From Globodera rostochiensis (taxonomy: Eukaryota; Nematoda; Chromadorea; Rhabditida; Heteroderidae): a stretch of 64,000 nucleotides of DNA. Position 1 is the stretch's first letter; each line of letters opens with the position of its first letter. The stretch covers positions 2,341,214 through 2,405,213 of the forward strand of contig JAEVLN010000003.1 of assembly GCA_018350325.1 (NCBI GenBank). Reading direction: 5' to 3'. Both the position numbers and the translations under genes were made by a program. Under the pieces are notes generated by a model. That model saw only the letters and a list, made by a program, of their open reading frames with translations, did no database searches and was not told the origin of the DNA. This document shows, piece after piece, positions 24,700 to 36,200 of the stretch.

Positions 24700-24800
24700 T
24701 TAGGGTCATATCCGTCATCCGTCCGTATCCGTGACTATCCAAAAAACCATATCCGTTATCCGTCCGTATCCGGATATATCCGCGGATATACGGATGCCCG
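24700..24800. repeat. ATCCGTCCGTATCC repeat cluster
   Basis: Repeats of ATATCCGT(C/T)ATCCGTCCGTATCCG occur twice, followed by the partial inverse GGATATATCCGCGGATATACGGAT. Probably a small palindromic element. Ends not resolved. Confidence 0.4.
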
Positions 24801-25117
24801 TCCCATGCATGGATTTTTCCCATTTTTAATCAGTGGACAACTAAGTCCCTCTGAAAAAGACACTTCAGTCCCGGGCTCATAACTCGCTTCAAAGTGGTTT
24901 CAGCTAAAAAATTTTTACCGATCGTGCGTTAGGCTTAGAATGGAGTCGATTGATATATAATTTATGGGATTTGGTGAGGTACAAGTATTCTTCAATTTTA
25001 CCCAATTCGGAGTTGAGACCGCGCAAATTGTCATTTGTCTAATTTGGTGAGGTACACGTATTCTGCAATTTTACCATATTTTTAGCGCTTCTAATTACAT
25101 ATTCTCATTCACTTTAA

Positions 25118-26102
25118 ATGTCAAGAGATTCAACAAAAACCGGAAAGCAGCAGAGTGCAACAGACTTTAAAATGGTAATTGGTTAGTTTTCATTTTGACA
25201 TCAATATACGGATTATATTGCATTATTTTCAGATGAGTTCGGAGCTTTTCATTTTGAGCTATGGTGCTCTTGTAGCCGACTTGGCAAATGATCTGGAGTC
25301 GTCGGAGGAAGTAAACAAACACCTGGACAAAATCGGATTTAATATGTAGATTTGCCGTTTTTTGACATTTGATCATTTGTTGCTTAAGGGGTCTGAGAAT
25401 GGCTGATGATTTTCTTTCAAAAAATCCGAGAATTGGAAGGTGTTCAGATATGCACCAAATTATGGAGATCATTGCAAAGAGTGCTTTAAAGGCATACCTT
25501 GGTTTGTGCATTAAATAACAGTCTCGTTCATTGTGATAATCAGGGCCGTAGCCAGGGGGGGGGGGGATTCCCCCCCCCCCCCCCCCAAATGAACTTTGAG
25601 AAAAAAAGGGGGGACCCTTTTGTTTTACACTTTTACAATTTTTTAACAAATTGGCATCAAAAATCAAAAAAATTTTGCTTTTTTGAAAATTCCTTAAAAT
25701 AAAATGCACTGGCGCTCGGATGGGAACGCCCGTTTTTAAGTTAAAACATTTTTTACGAATTGAAAGCAAAATTATTTAGGTGTTTCCGCTCAATTTAGTG
25801 CAATTGGCAATGACGGAAATGAGTTTTCACTAACACTGGACACGAACCCGTTGGTGGAATTTGTAGAGGTTCCGGAAGAGCTGAAGGGTCTCTGCTACTC
25901 CCAGGTTGTATTGGCCATGTTTTAAACTACGCGATTGGATTGCCTCATTTAGGTCATTTGCGGCTGCATCCGTGGCGCATTGGAAGCGTTGCATATGGAA
26001 GTGCAGGCGGTGTTAATCAGCGACGTTCCGGAGCCCACCGAAATTCGAGTCAAAGTGCATCGGATTTTGCGAGAATCCATTCCTGCGGGAGACGAACTTT
26101 AG
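25118..26102 (+). CDS. trpp-3: TRAPP complex subunit TRAPPC3 (Bet3)
   Basis: Core subunit of TRAPP, the Rab1 exchange factor tethering ER-to-Golgi vesicles. Exon 1 (25118-25174) encodes MSRDSTKTGKQQ... and splices to MSSELFILSYGALVADL, matching the family start. VNKHLDKIGFNM and GRCSDMHQIMEIIAKSALK follow; the Cys that binds palmitate in Bet3 is kept in GRC. The next exon (from 25780) gives GNDGNEFSLTLDTNPLVEFVEVPEEL, then CGCIRGALEALHMEV and an end at ESIPAGDEL before TAG 26100-26102. About 180 residues, normal size. An intron (25501-25779) contains a partial MITE end. The stop is 149 bp before the syntaxin-16 start, so the two may form an operon. Confidence 0.93.
25544..25600. repeat. Single end of a CGTAGCCAGG-type element with G14/C19 runs
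   Basis: GGGCCGTAGCCAGG followed by a long G run, ATT and a long C run, inside a TRAPPC3 intron. No matching opposite end was found before the next exon, so this is a solo or truncated end. Confidence 0.45.
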
Positions 26103-26234
26103 GACGATTTGTGACGTTGTAATTCGAAAAACATTTTTTAATTGTATAATTTAAGAGATTTGGTTGACTGACAATGAATTTAATTTGATCCGGTTGCTAC
26201 CCAAATGTTTTCTCTTGTTTTTACTTTTCTTATC

Positions 26235-26251
26235 TTTTTGTCAGAGGAATA
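26235..26251 (+). promoter_or_regulatory. Likely trans-splice acceptor before syntaxin-16
   Basis: TCTTTTTGTCAG, a strong 3' splice site, lies 7 bases upstream of the chosen ATG (26252) with no donor in the 150-base gap after the TRAPPC3 stop. This is the layout of a downstream operon gene receiving a spliced leader. Inference only. Confidence 0.5.
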
Positions 26252-27855
26252 ATGGGCTCGTTGGCAGTCCAACCACCGAACGGTGTGACCAGGAATCTGA
26301 CGGAGGTTATTTGCTTGAATTAAAAGAAATTTTAGAAAAAACAGAATTTGAAAACAACGATATTTGTGCTATAATTTATTTATATATCATTCGATATAAG
26401 AATGTAAAGTTTTGATTTTTTAAGGTTTTTGTGTTTCTTCGGAACAATGCCCAGCAAAATAATTTGGTTGAAATGGGCCAACGAATCAAATTGGATGCAG
26501 GTTGTATATTTCAGGAAAATTCTCATTGTTTAAATACGCAAATTCAGATGACAAAATGACCCTAATTGCGATCGACGACGATGACAAAACCGTTGCGTAC
26601 AGCAGAAGCCCGCCGGGTTGGGTCAATGTGATTGACGAAGTCAATTACGAACTGACGAGGCACGCGTTTGTTGTCTCAAATGGTGAGAAACGACTTTCAT
26701 CCAATACTTTTTAAAGGATAAAGGCGCGCGAACCGACTCTACGCGAGTTACAGCAGGTGAGCGGGTCGAGATGTTGAAGGCGTTTAAGCTGAAAGTTCCT
26801 TTCTTTGTTCGAGAAATCCATTTTAGAAGCAGTTGACCAACTTGGACTTTTCGGACGACAAAGGTTCCCATGATACAGGAAAAATTGCTGAACTCACCGA
26901 AGAGCTTACGTCGATGTTTGGACATTGCAAACGCCTGATAAAGTGAGTTCTTTTTTTTTGTTGCGTTGATTGGAAGTTTAATGCTGAAATCAGTTTTTAT
27001 TCTAATGGTTGGGCGAGGGGTTTTGTCTCATTTATAGCCAAATGTTAAATAAAGGCTGATAGAGGAGGACGAGACGGACCAACAGACCTCTTTCAACAAG
27101 TTGCGGCAGAATGTCGTTGCCAGTTTGGTGTTGTTGCTGAATGCATTGATGCATGAATTTCGGGCCAGGTTTTTTGTTATCTAAAATTTTTAATTTAATT
27201 CAAAGTGTTTAACTTACAGCCAGTCGTCTTACCTACGGCATTTGGACTCTCGCAAAAACAATTTGGACTCGTTTGTGATCAAATCAAATGTTCCGACGAT
27301 TAGTGGTGTGAATGGTGCTCTCGATTCAACGAACAATGACGGGGAAGAGGAGGAACTCAGCATTGACCAAATCCAGTACATAATGCAAAATGAACACATG
27401 TCCAAAGAACGCGAAAAGGAGGTGAGAAGAAGCGGAACCTTTTCAATGCTCAAACTCTGAATTTTAGGTGATCAAAATTAGCAGATCAATTCTGGAGCTG
27501 AACAGCATGTTCAAAGACATTGCGTCCATGATTGTTGACCAGGGCACAATACTTGACCGAATTGATTACAACGTTGAGCAATCGGCGTCCCGTATCAAAT
27601 CAGCGTTTAAAAGGTGTCCTTTTTTAAGGGGCTTTTGATGCAAAACATTTTGAAGCAGTTCATTCTGTGTAATGGGCCTGTACTTGAGAATAAAACATTT
27701 GTTAACCTCTACCACGAATAATAATGCTTAATTTTCCATTTAGTGTCAAAAAGGCTGAGAAGTATCAGCAACAAAATAAGAAAATGCAACTGGTTGTTGT
27801 GCTTTCCTTATTTGCCATCCTACTTATGATTTTGATTGTGCTAACAAAATTTTGA
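26252..27855 (+). CDS. syx-16: Syntaxin-16, Qa-SNARE of the trans-Golgi network
   Basis: t-SNARE for endosome-to-TGN retrograde fusion. The start ATG 26252 was chosen because its exon gives VTRNLTE, which splices to VFVFLRNNAQQNN, the family's conserved N-terminus (Vps45-binding region in relatives). PPGWVNVIDEVNYEL (about 26610) and an Habc bundle with KLRQNVVASLVLLLNAL (about 27100) and SQSSYLRHLDSR follow. The SNARE motif has IVDQGTILDRIDYNVEQS (about 27530), where the Q is the zero-layer glutamine. A C-terminal anchor (LVVVLSLFAILLMILIVL) ends at TGA 27853-27855. Complete; one exon near 26700 is approximate. AATAAA follows at 27905. Confidence 0.92.
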
Positions 27856-27904
27856 TCTCACGTTTTTATCATTATATTATATAAATACATAAATATATAC
27901 CAAC

Positions 27905-27910
27905 AATAAA
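27905..27910 (+). terminator. Poly(A) signal AATAAA of syntaxin-16
   Basis: AATAAA 50 bases after the stop codon, before the formin start at 28042. Confidence 0.6.
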
Positions 27911-28041
27911 CACTGTGTTTGTTTTATATTTGTTAATATTGACTGAAATATGTAATTACAAATTATTTCATTCTTGATGAATATCTGGACGATTTTTTGA
28001 CTCGTTTTTGTGACTTTTGAACGGGTAAAGCTGAACACGAA

Positions 28042-31000
28042 ATGTTCACGAGCCGCAAGAGGCAAAAGGATGCTCGCGAGCGGTCACAAGAAGCAACTTC
28101 GAGTTCAGCCGTAAGCATTTTGGAGTTTGGCAGCGCGTCTAATTTGTGATTGCAGGTGGCCGATACCCTGGACGAAAAGAGCGATGCGGCACTTGCGGAG
28201 ATGACCAAACAAATAATGGTTCGTCGGCTTTCTTTAATTCATATCGGGGCTACAAAATTCGTTTCCAGAAAGACATGGACGTGGAGTTGAGCGTCATGAA
28301 AGGCATGGACAGGAAGAAAATGTTGCAGATTTGTCGGCAGCACCAATTGCGGAATTTGAAAGAGGAGGTCTGTTTTTTGAGGGTTTTGTGTAAAAGCCGT
28401 TAAATAAACTAATTTCAGTCAGCTGCATTGTACTGTCAAAGGCTGAAGAAATCGCTGGAACATAAAGAGGAAAGCCACAAAGACTTGCTGGTGTCCCTGC
28501 GCATAACGCTGACCAACCAGAACGTCTCGTGGATCAACGAGGTTTGTGTGCCCTTTCCGCACTTTCAACATTTGTTCGGTTTTAAGTTCGGCAATGAAGG
28601 CGGGTTCCAGCTGCTGACGTCGCTGATCGGCAAAATTTTGAAAAGAATCGAAAACATTCGATCAAAATGCGATTCGGAGGAGAACCAGCAAACGGAGGAG
28701 GAGTGCGTCAACTGCCTGCTCGAGACAATAAAGTCGACCAGAAAATGTTTGAACTGCCAGGTTCTCCTCCAGCCGGTTATATCCGACCTCAGTTCCCCCG
28801 TCCCATTTTTAGCCCGGGATCCGGTTTCTGTTCCGTCCGAACTCGCGACTCTGCTCCAAACTCATCGAGACGCTTTACGTGTCGAGCAGCATAAATGCCA
28901 AACGCTTCCGACAATTCCATTACGACCAGATCATGAAGCTGACTTTGCCTCAGCTGTTTTCCATTCCCTTTATGGAAAACGACAGTCCCGATGACCACAC
29001 GATTGCCGAGTTTGACTCTGCCAGAGGAGCAACAAATATTTTTCAAATCCATAAATGTTTAGACGCAATCTTCTGAACCGAGAGTTGACCGCGTTCGCCG
29101 AACAGCGCAATGTCCCGCGTTTTGCATGCGTTGTCAACTGTTTGCGTTTTGATGATTCCGAAATTACGGTCTTCAAATAGTTTTGCTCTATTGTTTTGCT
29201 TAAAATATTCCGTTTAGTACAAAGCGTTGGTGTTTATCAACGCCTTTCTTTCGTGCGCGGAAGACAATGACTGGCGAGTGCGCATGCTTTGGCGGAGTGA
29301 GCTTATAGCGGCGGGGCTGAAGCCGCTCATTCCCGTAAAATTTTGAAAACATTTTCTTTATGGCTAAATGATAGAACGTTTAGAAAATTCGATCTCTTGC
29401 CGAAAGCAACGCCGATAATATCAAAAGGTACAAATTTTCTTCTGAAAATCTGAATAATGCGCTAAATTTTTTTCAGTCCATTTGAGACGTTTGAAGACGT
29501 ACAGACGAAAGACTATGACAAGCTAAAGGAATGCTTCAGCGATTTGTATGGGAATATTTTTTCCTTTTTTTTAAATTTAATGATTTTTAAGACAAAACGA
29601 TGTGAGCGACCTAAGCGACTGTACCAACATGCTTCTGTCTTCCTGCAGAAACTCCGATTGTGAACAAATTATCCTTGAACTTTTGCAAAAGCTTCTTTTC
29701 GTTGGTGATCGAAAATACAAAAGGTTATTTTGATGCAGGCAGAACGAATGTTTATTTTCAGGTCGACCTATTTTTCGATCATAAATAAGTGCGTTTCCGT
29801 TGTGGCCTTCGGTGACATGGGATACGGCCCGGAAAACGAGAAGCAAATCCTTTTCAACATCGATTTGGGTGTTTTTTCATTGATGAAATTGTACTGAATT
29901 TCACCAACTTTTTAAGATGAGGCATTGGATCACATTGAGAGGGATGACAACATCGAACGTCTGACCAAACGACTCCAATCTGCCGTCGAAGAGAAGCAGG
30001 AGGCCGTTTCTTTGCAAATAAAATACTACCAGAAGATCAAGGAGTACCAGCACGAGTGTTCGGAACTGCGAAAGCATGTAAAAGCGCGTAAAGTTGCTCT
30101 GAGGTTGCTGACTGCCTTGAACTCAGATCAAAAGCGGGACTGAAGCTCTGCCCTCGGCGACGGTTTTGGACCTGCCACAGCCAAAAGAGTTCGACAAAAT
30201 CAGTGCACCGAAGGCAATGCCTCCGATAGGACCGGGATGCCCTCCGCCGCCGCCTCCACCACCGCCGCCGCCGTCTTTGCTCATGCCGGAACATAGGAGA
30301 AACAAAGTTTCAACCGGCGCCCCACCACCACCTCCTCCGCCGCCGCCTCCTCCGTCCAGCTTGAAATCGGGAGGCGGCCCTCCGATGCCGCCACCGCTTC
30401 CGCAAACAAATTCAATGGCACGTGCTTCTATACCCGCGCTGGTGCCAGAACTTCCCGAATATCTCAAGAAGAAGTGCAACAAGTGTTCAGAGGTGCCCAT
30501 GAAGAAGATTCCTTGGAATTCGGCAATTGTGAGGGGCCAAACTTTTTTTTGCATAATTTTGCACTGATTTTAAAATGTTCAGATCAGGCCGAACAATCTC
30601 AATCGGAACTCTCTTTGGGCGCAAATTGATGAAAGCGAAGTTGCGTCGGAGGATGTTTTTGAGTTTTTGAAAGCAAAATTCTCAGCGGGGTAATTGTCAA
30701 TTTAATGGAATTTTTTTATTTGTTACTCAAAACTTTGAAGCTTAAAATTAGTTTTCTTTGTTTTCAGGAAAGCAAGTGGGATTCCGGTCAATTTTGCAAA
30801 AAAAGCGCCCACAAAAGCAAAAGTGCCGTTGGTCATTCAGGACGCCAAAATGTTGCAAGCTTTAGGTTATGCCCCGGTTGACCAGCATTTTCCCCAATTT
30901 TAACTTTGATTTCTAGCAATTCTGCAAGGTTCCTGCAAGTTGAGCTTTAAGAGGTGGCGTTGTGCGCTTTTGGAGGTGGACGAAAAGGCATTGAATGCCG

Positions 31001-32794
31001 AACTCTTGGATCAGTTGAGGAGCGCTTTGCCCCCGCTGGAAATGATCAATCGACTGAAATTGTGCAAACTGGACGAAATACAGAAAATGCCCGAGGGCGA
31101 GCAGGTATTTTTGACCCCAATCTCTCCCGATGGAGTTAAGTTCATCGACTTTTCCTTCAAGTTTGTCGCCACGCTCTCATCGATCGACGGTTTACCGATC
31201 AGATTGGAGTCGATTCATCTGAAATTGCGTTGGTCTGAGTCGTTCAGTGACTTGAAGTATGGCATAACGACAGTTGCCGAGGCGTGCGAGGTTCCCATCT
31301 TTTTTTTAAATTTTTTTTGGTGTTTATGCAAAATTTAAGGAAGTGCTGAAATCTCAGGGCCTGAGACATTTCATCAACCTGGTTCTGTTGGTCGGAAATT
31401 TTATGGGACGGACAAAAAACTCAAAGGACGCTTTTGCGTTTGAATTGAGTGTGCTCAACAAAGTTATTTTGCTTTTTCTTTTGATTTAATGCACAACTTT
31501 ATGCTGTAGTTGGTCGACACGAGAGATTGTGACAATTCCGAAACGCTTCTTCACGGTCTGATCAGTCTGCTGCACAAGAAGTTCAAAGGACAATTCACCA
31601 GCTTTGCACTGGACGACTTTCACCACGTGTCAAAGGCGTGCCGAGTCGATGTGTCGGAATTGTCCCGAAACAAAATCGACCAAGTCAGGAATTCCATCGA
31701 AAAGGCAATTTTTACATTATTTTCTTTTTGTTAAAATCGCATTCATTTAGGTTGCCAAATATTTGAGCAGCTACGAAGTTCAGGGGGATGGTGATCGGTT
31801 TCTTGAAAAGATCGGTGCATTCGTTAAACAGGCGAAGGAGGATTTGGGGACGGTCGACAGTCTCTGGGAGCACATGCAGATGACATGGAACGCCGTCCAA
31901 ACGTATCTGTGCTTTGATCCGAAGAAGTACCCGATGGACCGACTGTTTGCCGATTTGCACGCCTTCAAAGGGCATTATCAGGTGATCAATGTGTGGACGG
32001 ACGGCCAGTCAATGAGTGACTCAATTCCCTTCAAAAAGAATGCCCGGATGGACTTGCAGCGGGGCCAGTTGAAGGCCTCAGACGCAGCAAAAGAGGCGGC
32101 GGCACTGAAGACGCCGAGAAAACCGTTGCAGCCAATCCAACCGATAGCGAACGAAGCGGCGAAGAGGGCAAAGGAACGGAACAGAAAGGAGTCGGAGAGC
32201 ACCGCGGCAAGGACGACGGCCACAAATTCGGACGCTTCTGGCGGCGGGGACGGCGGTGTTATTGACATAATCGAGCAGATGCTTGAGAAGGGCGACTACA
32301 GACGGGAAGGGCGTGCACAACAAGCAAAGGGCGGCGCTTATCGACTCCGGAGAAAGGTTTGTTTGTTTGTTGGTTGGTTGGTTGTGGCACTTTTGTGAAT
32401 TATGGCATGTTTAAACAACAGAATTAAATTTTGTATCTTCAGGGACAGCCTACCGTTTATGTCAGTCCGGCAGGTAATTTTGGTTTTTCTTTTACATTTT
32501 TTTGTATGTAATCGACATTTTTGACTAGATAGTTTGAAGAAGCGCATGGATGATACCGTTAGCGTTAACGATTTGAACGAGGTCTGCATATTTTTTTTCT
32601 TCAAAAAATGGGGGTGTCGAAGTGCAGTCCGTCCCCGGGAAGTTTTTAAGTTCGGTAGGTGTCCAAAAGGTTTATAAGCAATTTTTTTTTTTTGTCATTT
32701 TGTCCTCATAATTATTATTCAGAAACCCGCGAACGATGAGTACGTTGATGCCCCCAGTTCTGTGGAATTGTTACTGCGTTTGCGGGGACTTTGA
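28042..32794 (+). CDS. cyk-1: Diaphanous-related formin
   Basis: Rho-activated actin nucleator and elongator, used in cytokinesis in relatives. The start MFTSRKRQKDARER (ATG 28042) is followed by GTPase-binding/FH3 armadillo sequence (about 28250-29850) including LQICRQHQLRNLKEE and SSINAKRFRQFHYDQIMKL. A coiled coil (29930-30100) precedes an FH1 region with two proline runs of 11-12 residues (30238-30360). FH2 (about 30480-32000) has KKIPWNSAI, LWAQIDESEVASEDVFEFL (the Trp lasso region), LRHFINLVLLVGNFM and LVDTRDCDNSETLL. A C-terminal DAD-like motif, GVIDIIEQMLEKGDYRRE with following basic residues (about 32252-32360), suggests autoinhibition. It ends in LLLRLRGL, TGA 32792-32794. The start is 186 bp after the syntaxin-16 stop. 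Subfamily is diaphanous by FH3, FH1, FH2 and DAD order. Confidence 0.9.
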
Positions 32795-33274
32795 AGCCGT
32801 TGCTTTGACCTTTTTGTTGCTGTGAACTGCAACAGCCAATTGGCTTATGATCTTTGTTCAAATAGGCAGCTTCCATAAAAGCCGCAATTCGAATAGCTTT
32901 GTCGAGACGACCGACCGACCCATTCAACGCGCATTTATTCACTTTGTTCGTTTTTGTCTTGCCTTTCTCTCATTTCTTTCTTTCTTTTTCTTTAATTCAA
33001 ATTTCACTTCGCCAAACTTTCCCAGAATGTGATCCAATTTCGCTTGAACGTTCACTTTCACTTTCAATTTCATTCATTTTATTTATGTCGAGTTGTATTT
33101 GCGCCTTGCCGATATTTGTATTTTACGAGTACAGCAAATATTTTGTGTAAAAATTTGATCAAATCGATAAATAATACAAGCAATAAAAAAGGTTTCCGAC
33201 CTTTTTATGGTTTATACACTTTGTTATGCCCGTTTTTTAAAACTGTTTGGCGAAAACAGACGGTCTCATCAATC
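32795..33274. other. Intergenic region between formin and DDX42
   Basis: A pyrimidine-rich stretch (32940-33010) and AT-rich sequence. No gene seen. AATAAA at 33182-33187 is a possible late poly(A) signal of the formin. The gap is longer than the operon-like gaps nearby, so DDX42 may have its own promoter here. Confidence 0.5.
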
Positions 33275-36200
33275 ATGAATTATGGAATGGTACCTCCACC
33301 CGAACAATTTTCTGCCAGAAGACACAACGACGACAAGGAGAAAAAGGTAATTTGTTTCACTGATGTTCAAAACGTTCATTGGATGTGTCTGTTTTCTGTT
33401 TAAAACAAAGTAATGTTCAGTTTGAAAAAAAGTTCATTGATAATATGGTAGCGAGAAAAATTTCATTCGTTCAAAAATGGCATTCTGATACCGAAATTGG
33501 CTAACATTTGCATTATCCTCCCCCTCCCCCCCCCCAAACAGTACAACGAATTGACGCGCGGATATACGACGACAAAGTCAACGGCGGTAGCAGCGAAGAG
33601 AACCATAATTGAGAATGAGTGGGTGCCTTTTTGCACATTAAAAAGCTATTTGGTTCGATGTTTTGAGTTTGAAAGCGCGTTTTTCAGCTATTTCGAGGCG
33701 GATTCGGACGATGATGAGGAGAGGGGGAGTAGAAAAGACGCCAGGAAAAGGACGCCCAACGTGAAGGGAAAGCAAACGAAAAGCATCGAAAAGGTGGAGG
33801 AAGAGGAGGTGGACCCGTTGGACGCCTTCATGAACGAGATAAACGAAGTGGCTGATCAGGCCAAGGAGGAGAGTCTGAGGAAGGAGAGCCACGCCTTGAA
33901 TACGGGCGAGTATTCAGGCGGACAAGTTGGCAGAGACGACATTGAGCAGGAGGACATGCATGGTGGGCATCGAGATTAGAATTGTCCCATTAAACTTTCC
34001 GGTTTCTGGACTCGCCCGACCTCACCCACTGGTTGGGTGTTGATATGCCTTTGATTGGTTGGCTGCCATGTCATAATTTCACTCCAAAGGCCCGAATTGA
34101 AACATGAAAAAGCTGTAAAAAAGTAAAACTTCTCCACCTTTAGAGTCGCTGATGAGGTTGGCACGTTTGTCCTTTCCTTTTTGTCTATGAGCCGGTCACC
34201 TTTCGCCAGGTTCATGGACGAATACGCCAAACGTCACGAGGAGGAGGACAGCGAGGTGTACGAATACGATGAGGACGGGAACATCATGTGGACATGGAAG
34301 AAGGTGCTGCTGCAATATTCACTCATTCTCTGAAAAGGGGCCCATTTTATCTTGTGTTTAAGGTCATCGACCCGCTTCCGCCGATTGATCATTCCGAAAT
34401 ACAGTGGCTTTCGAATAGCTTTTATGTGATAGCTCAAAGCTCATGTTGATTTAGGTATAAGCCATTCAACAAAGATTTTTATGTGGAGCACGACGAAATA
34501 AAGGCACTCAGTCCAAAGGAGGTTTTTGAACTGCGAATTGCGCTTGAAGTGGGCTTTTACTTTTAATTAGTGGAAGGACTTGAGGACAGATCGAAATTAA
34601 CTGAGATTTTGATCGAGAATCTTGATCGTCCTTTCCCTTTACTTTTAGTGAGATGGAGGAAGAAGGACTTTTCACGTTTTGTTCCTTTTAATAGGTCCGT
34701 GTTTACGGAAACGACCCGCCAAAACCAATTGTCAGCTTTGCACACTTTCAATTCGACAAGGCTCTGATGTCGACGATATGCAACGCGTCTTTTGAGAAAC
34801 CGACGCCCATCCAAGCGCAGGTCCGTCCTCTTCTTACATCGTCAATTTCCAATTTAAAAAAAAAAATCGGTTTTTTTCACAGGCCGTGCCCGCAGCCCTC
34901 GCCGGACGTGACGTTTTGGGTCTCGCCAAAACGGGGAGCGGAAAAACTTTGGCGTACATTTGGTCAACTTTTTGCTTTTTTTGGTTTCGTATTTCAAAAA
35001 CTGGGCGCATTTTAGGCCAGCAATTTGTCACATATTGGAACAACCCGAACTTGGCCCCGACGACGGTCCCGTCGCTTTGGTTGTTGTTCCAACTCGAGAA
35101 TTGGCCATTCAGGTCGGCGCCAATCTCTCTGTTTTCTGTTACCAAATTCGCTTTCTTGTGCTGCAGGTTTACAACGAGGCGCGCAAATTCTGTACTCCCT
35201 ACAACATTTCTGTTGTTTGTGCATACGGCGGTGGATCAAAATATGAGCAGCAGAAAGCGTTGGAACAAGGGGCGGAACTGTAAGGACATTTCCCCTCTGT
35301 TTGTTTTGTTTGAACACTTTGACAATGCGTGCAATTCAGATGCATTTGTACGCCCGGCCGTATCATCGACTTGGTGAAAATTGAGGCGACAAATTTCTTG
35401 CGCACGTCATTTCTCGTCTTCGACGAAGTCGATCGGATGTTCGACCTGGGCTTTGGTCGGTGTTCCTTTTTAATCATTTTTTGTTTTTGTTTTTGTTAAA
35501 TTGTCGGTTTGCGGAACAATTCCATTTCAGAACCTCAAGTGAAGTCGATTGCTGACCATATAAGGCCGGATCGACAATGTCTCGTGTTCAGGTGATATGA
35601 GAGGCACTGCTATCAAAAAATTGCGTTGCAGTGCCACAATGAAGAGCAACATCGAAAAATTGATCTTCCACGCGCTGTTCAACCCGGTCAAAATTGTTTG
35701 TGGCGACGTCGGGGAGGCAAACGCGGACGTGGAGCAAACCGTGCTGGTTTTGCCGGGACTTCAGGCCAAATTTGACTGGCTTTTTGCGCACATTGTCAAA
35801 TTCATCACCATGGGCAAGGTGCTGGTGTTCGTCACGAAAAAAATGGACGCGGAAGAAGTGGCCAAAAAGTTGCGTCTCCGCGACATTGACATTGTGCTGC
35901 TGCACGGCGACATGCTTCAACAGGTGATTAGGGAAACGCGGGAATATGTGAAAGGACATTTTGTGGCAAAATTTGATGGAAATTAAAATATTTTATCGAA
36001 AGTTTTGGGTGAACAAAGTCGCCAATGACATATTAAATAATATAATTGCATTTTAAGGAACGAAATGAAAAGATCACGGCCTTCCGCTCGATTAAAAGCG
36101 TTTTGGTCGCAACGGATGTTGCGGGTACGGTTTGGGGCCGTCTTTACTTACTCTCATGGGTTGTCTCGAAATGAAAAATTTGCTTATAAATCGAAAATTT

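Larger units (their letters stand above)
23680..25117. other. Intergenic region with small repeats
   Basis: Holds two adjacent hAT-like MITEs (24078-24150, 24159-24317), a poly-G run near 24430, a tRNA-like relic (24540-24610) and a short ATCCGTCCGTATCC repeat cluster (about 24700-24800). No protein gene seen. Confidence 0.55.

Noticed and set aside
25167..25769. 200-residue minus-strand frame over TRAPPC3
   Set aside because: It is antisense to real TRAPPC3 exons, and its [13 protein letters not shown] segment is the CGTAGCCAGG repeat end.
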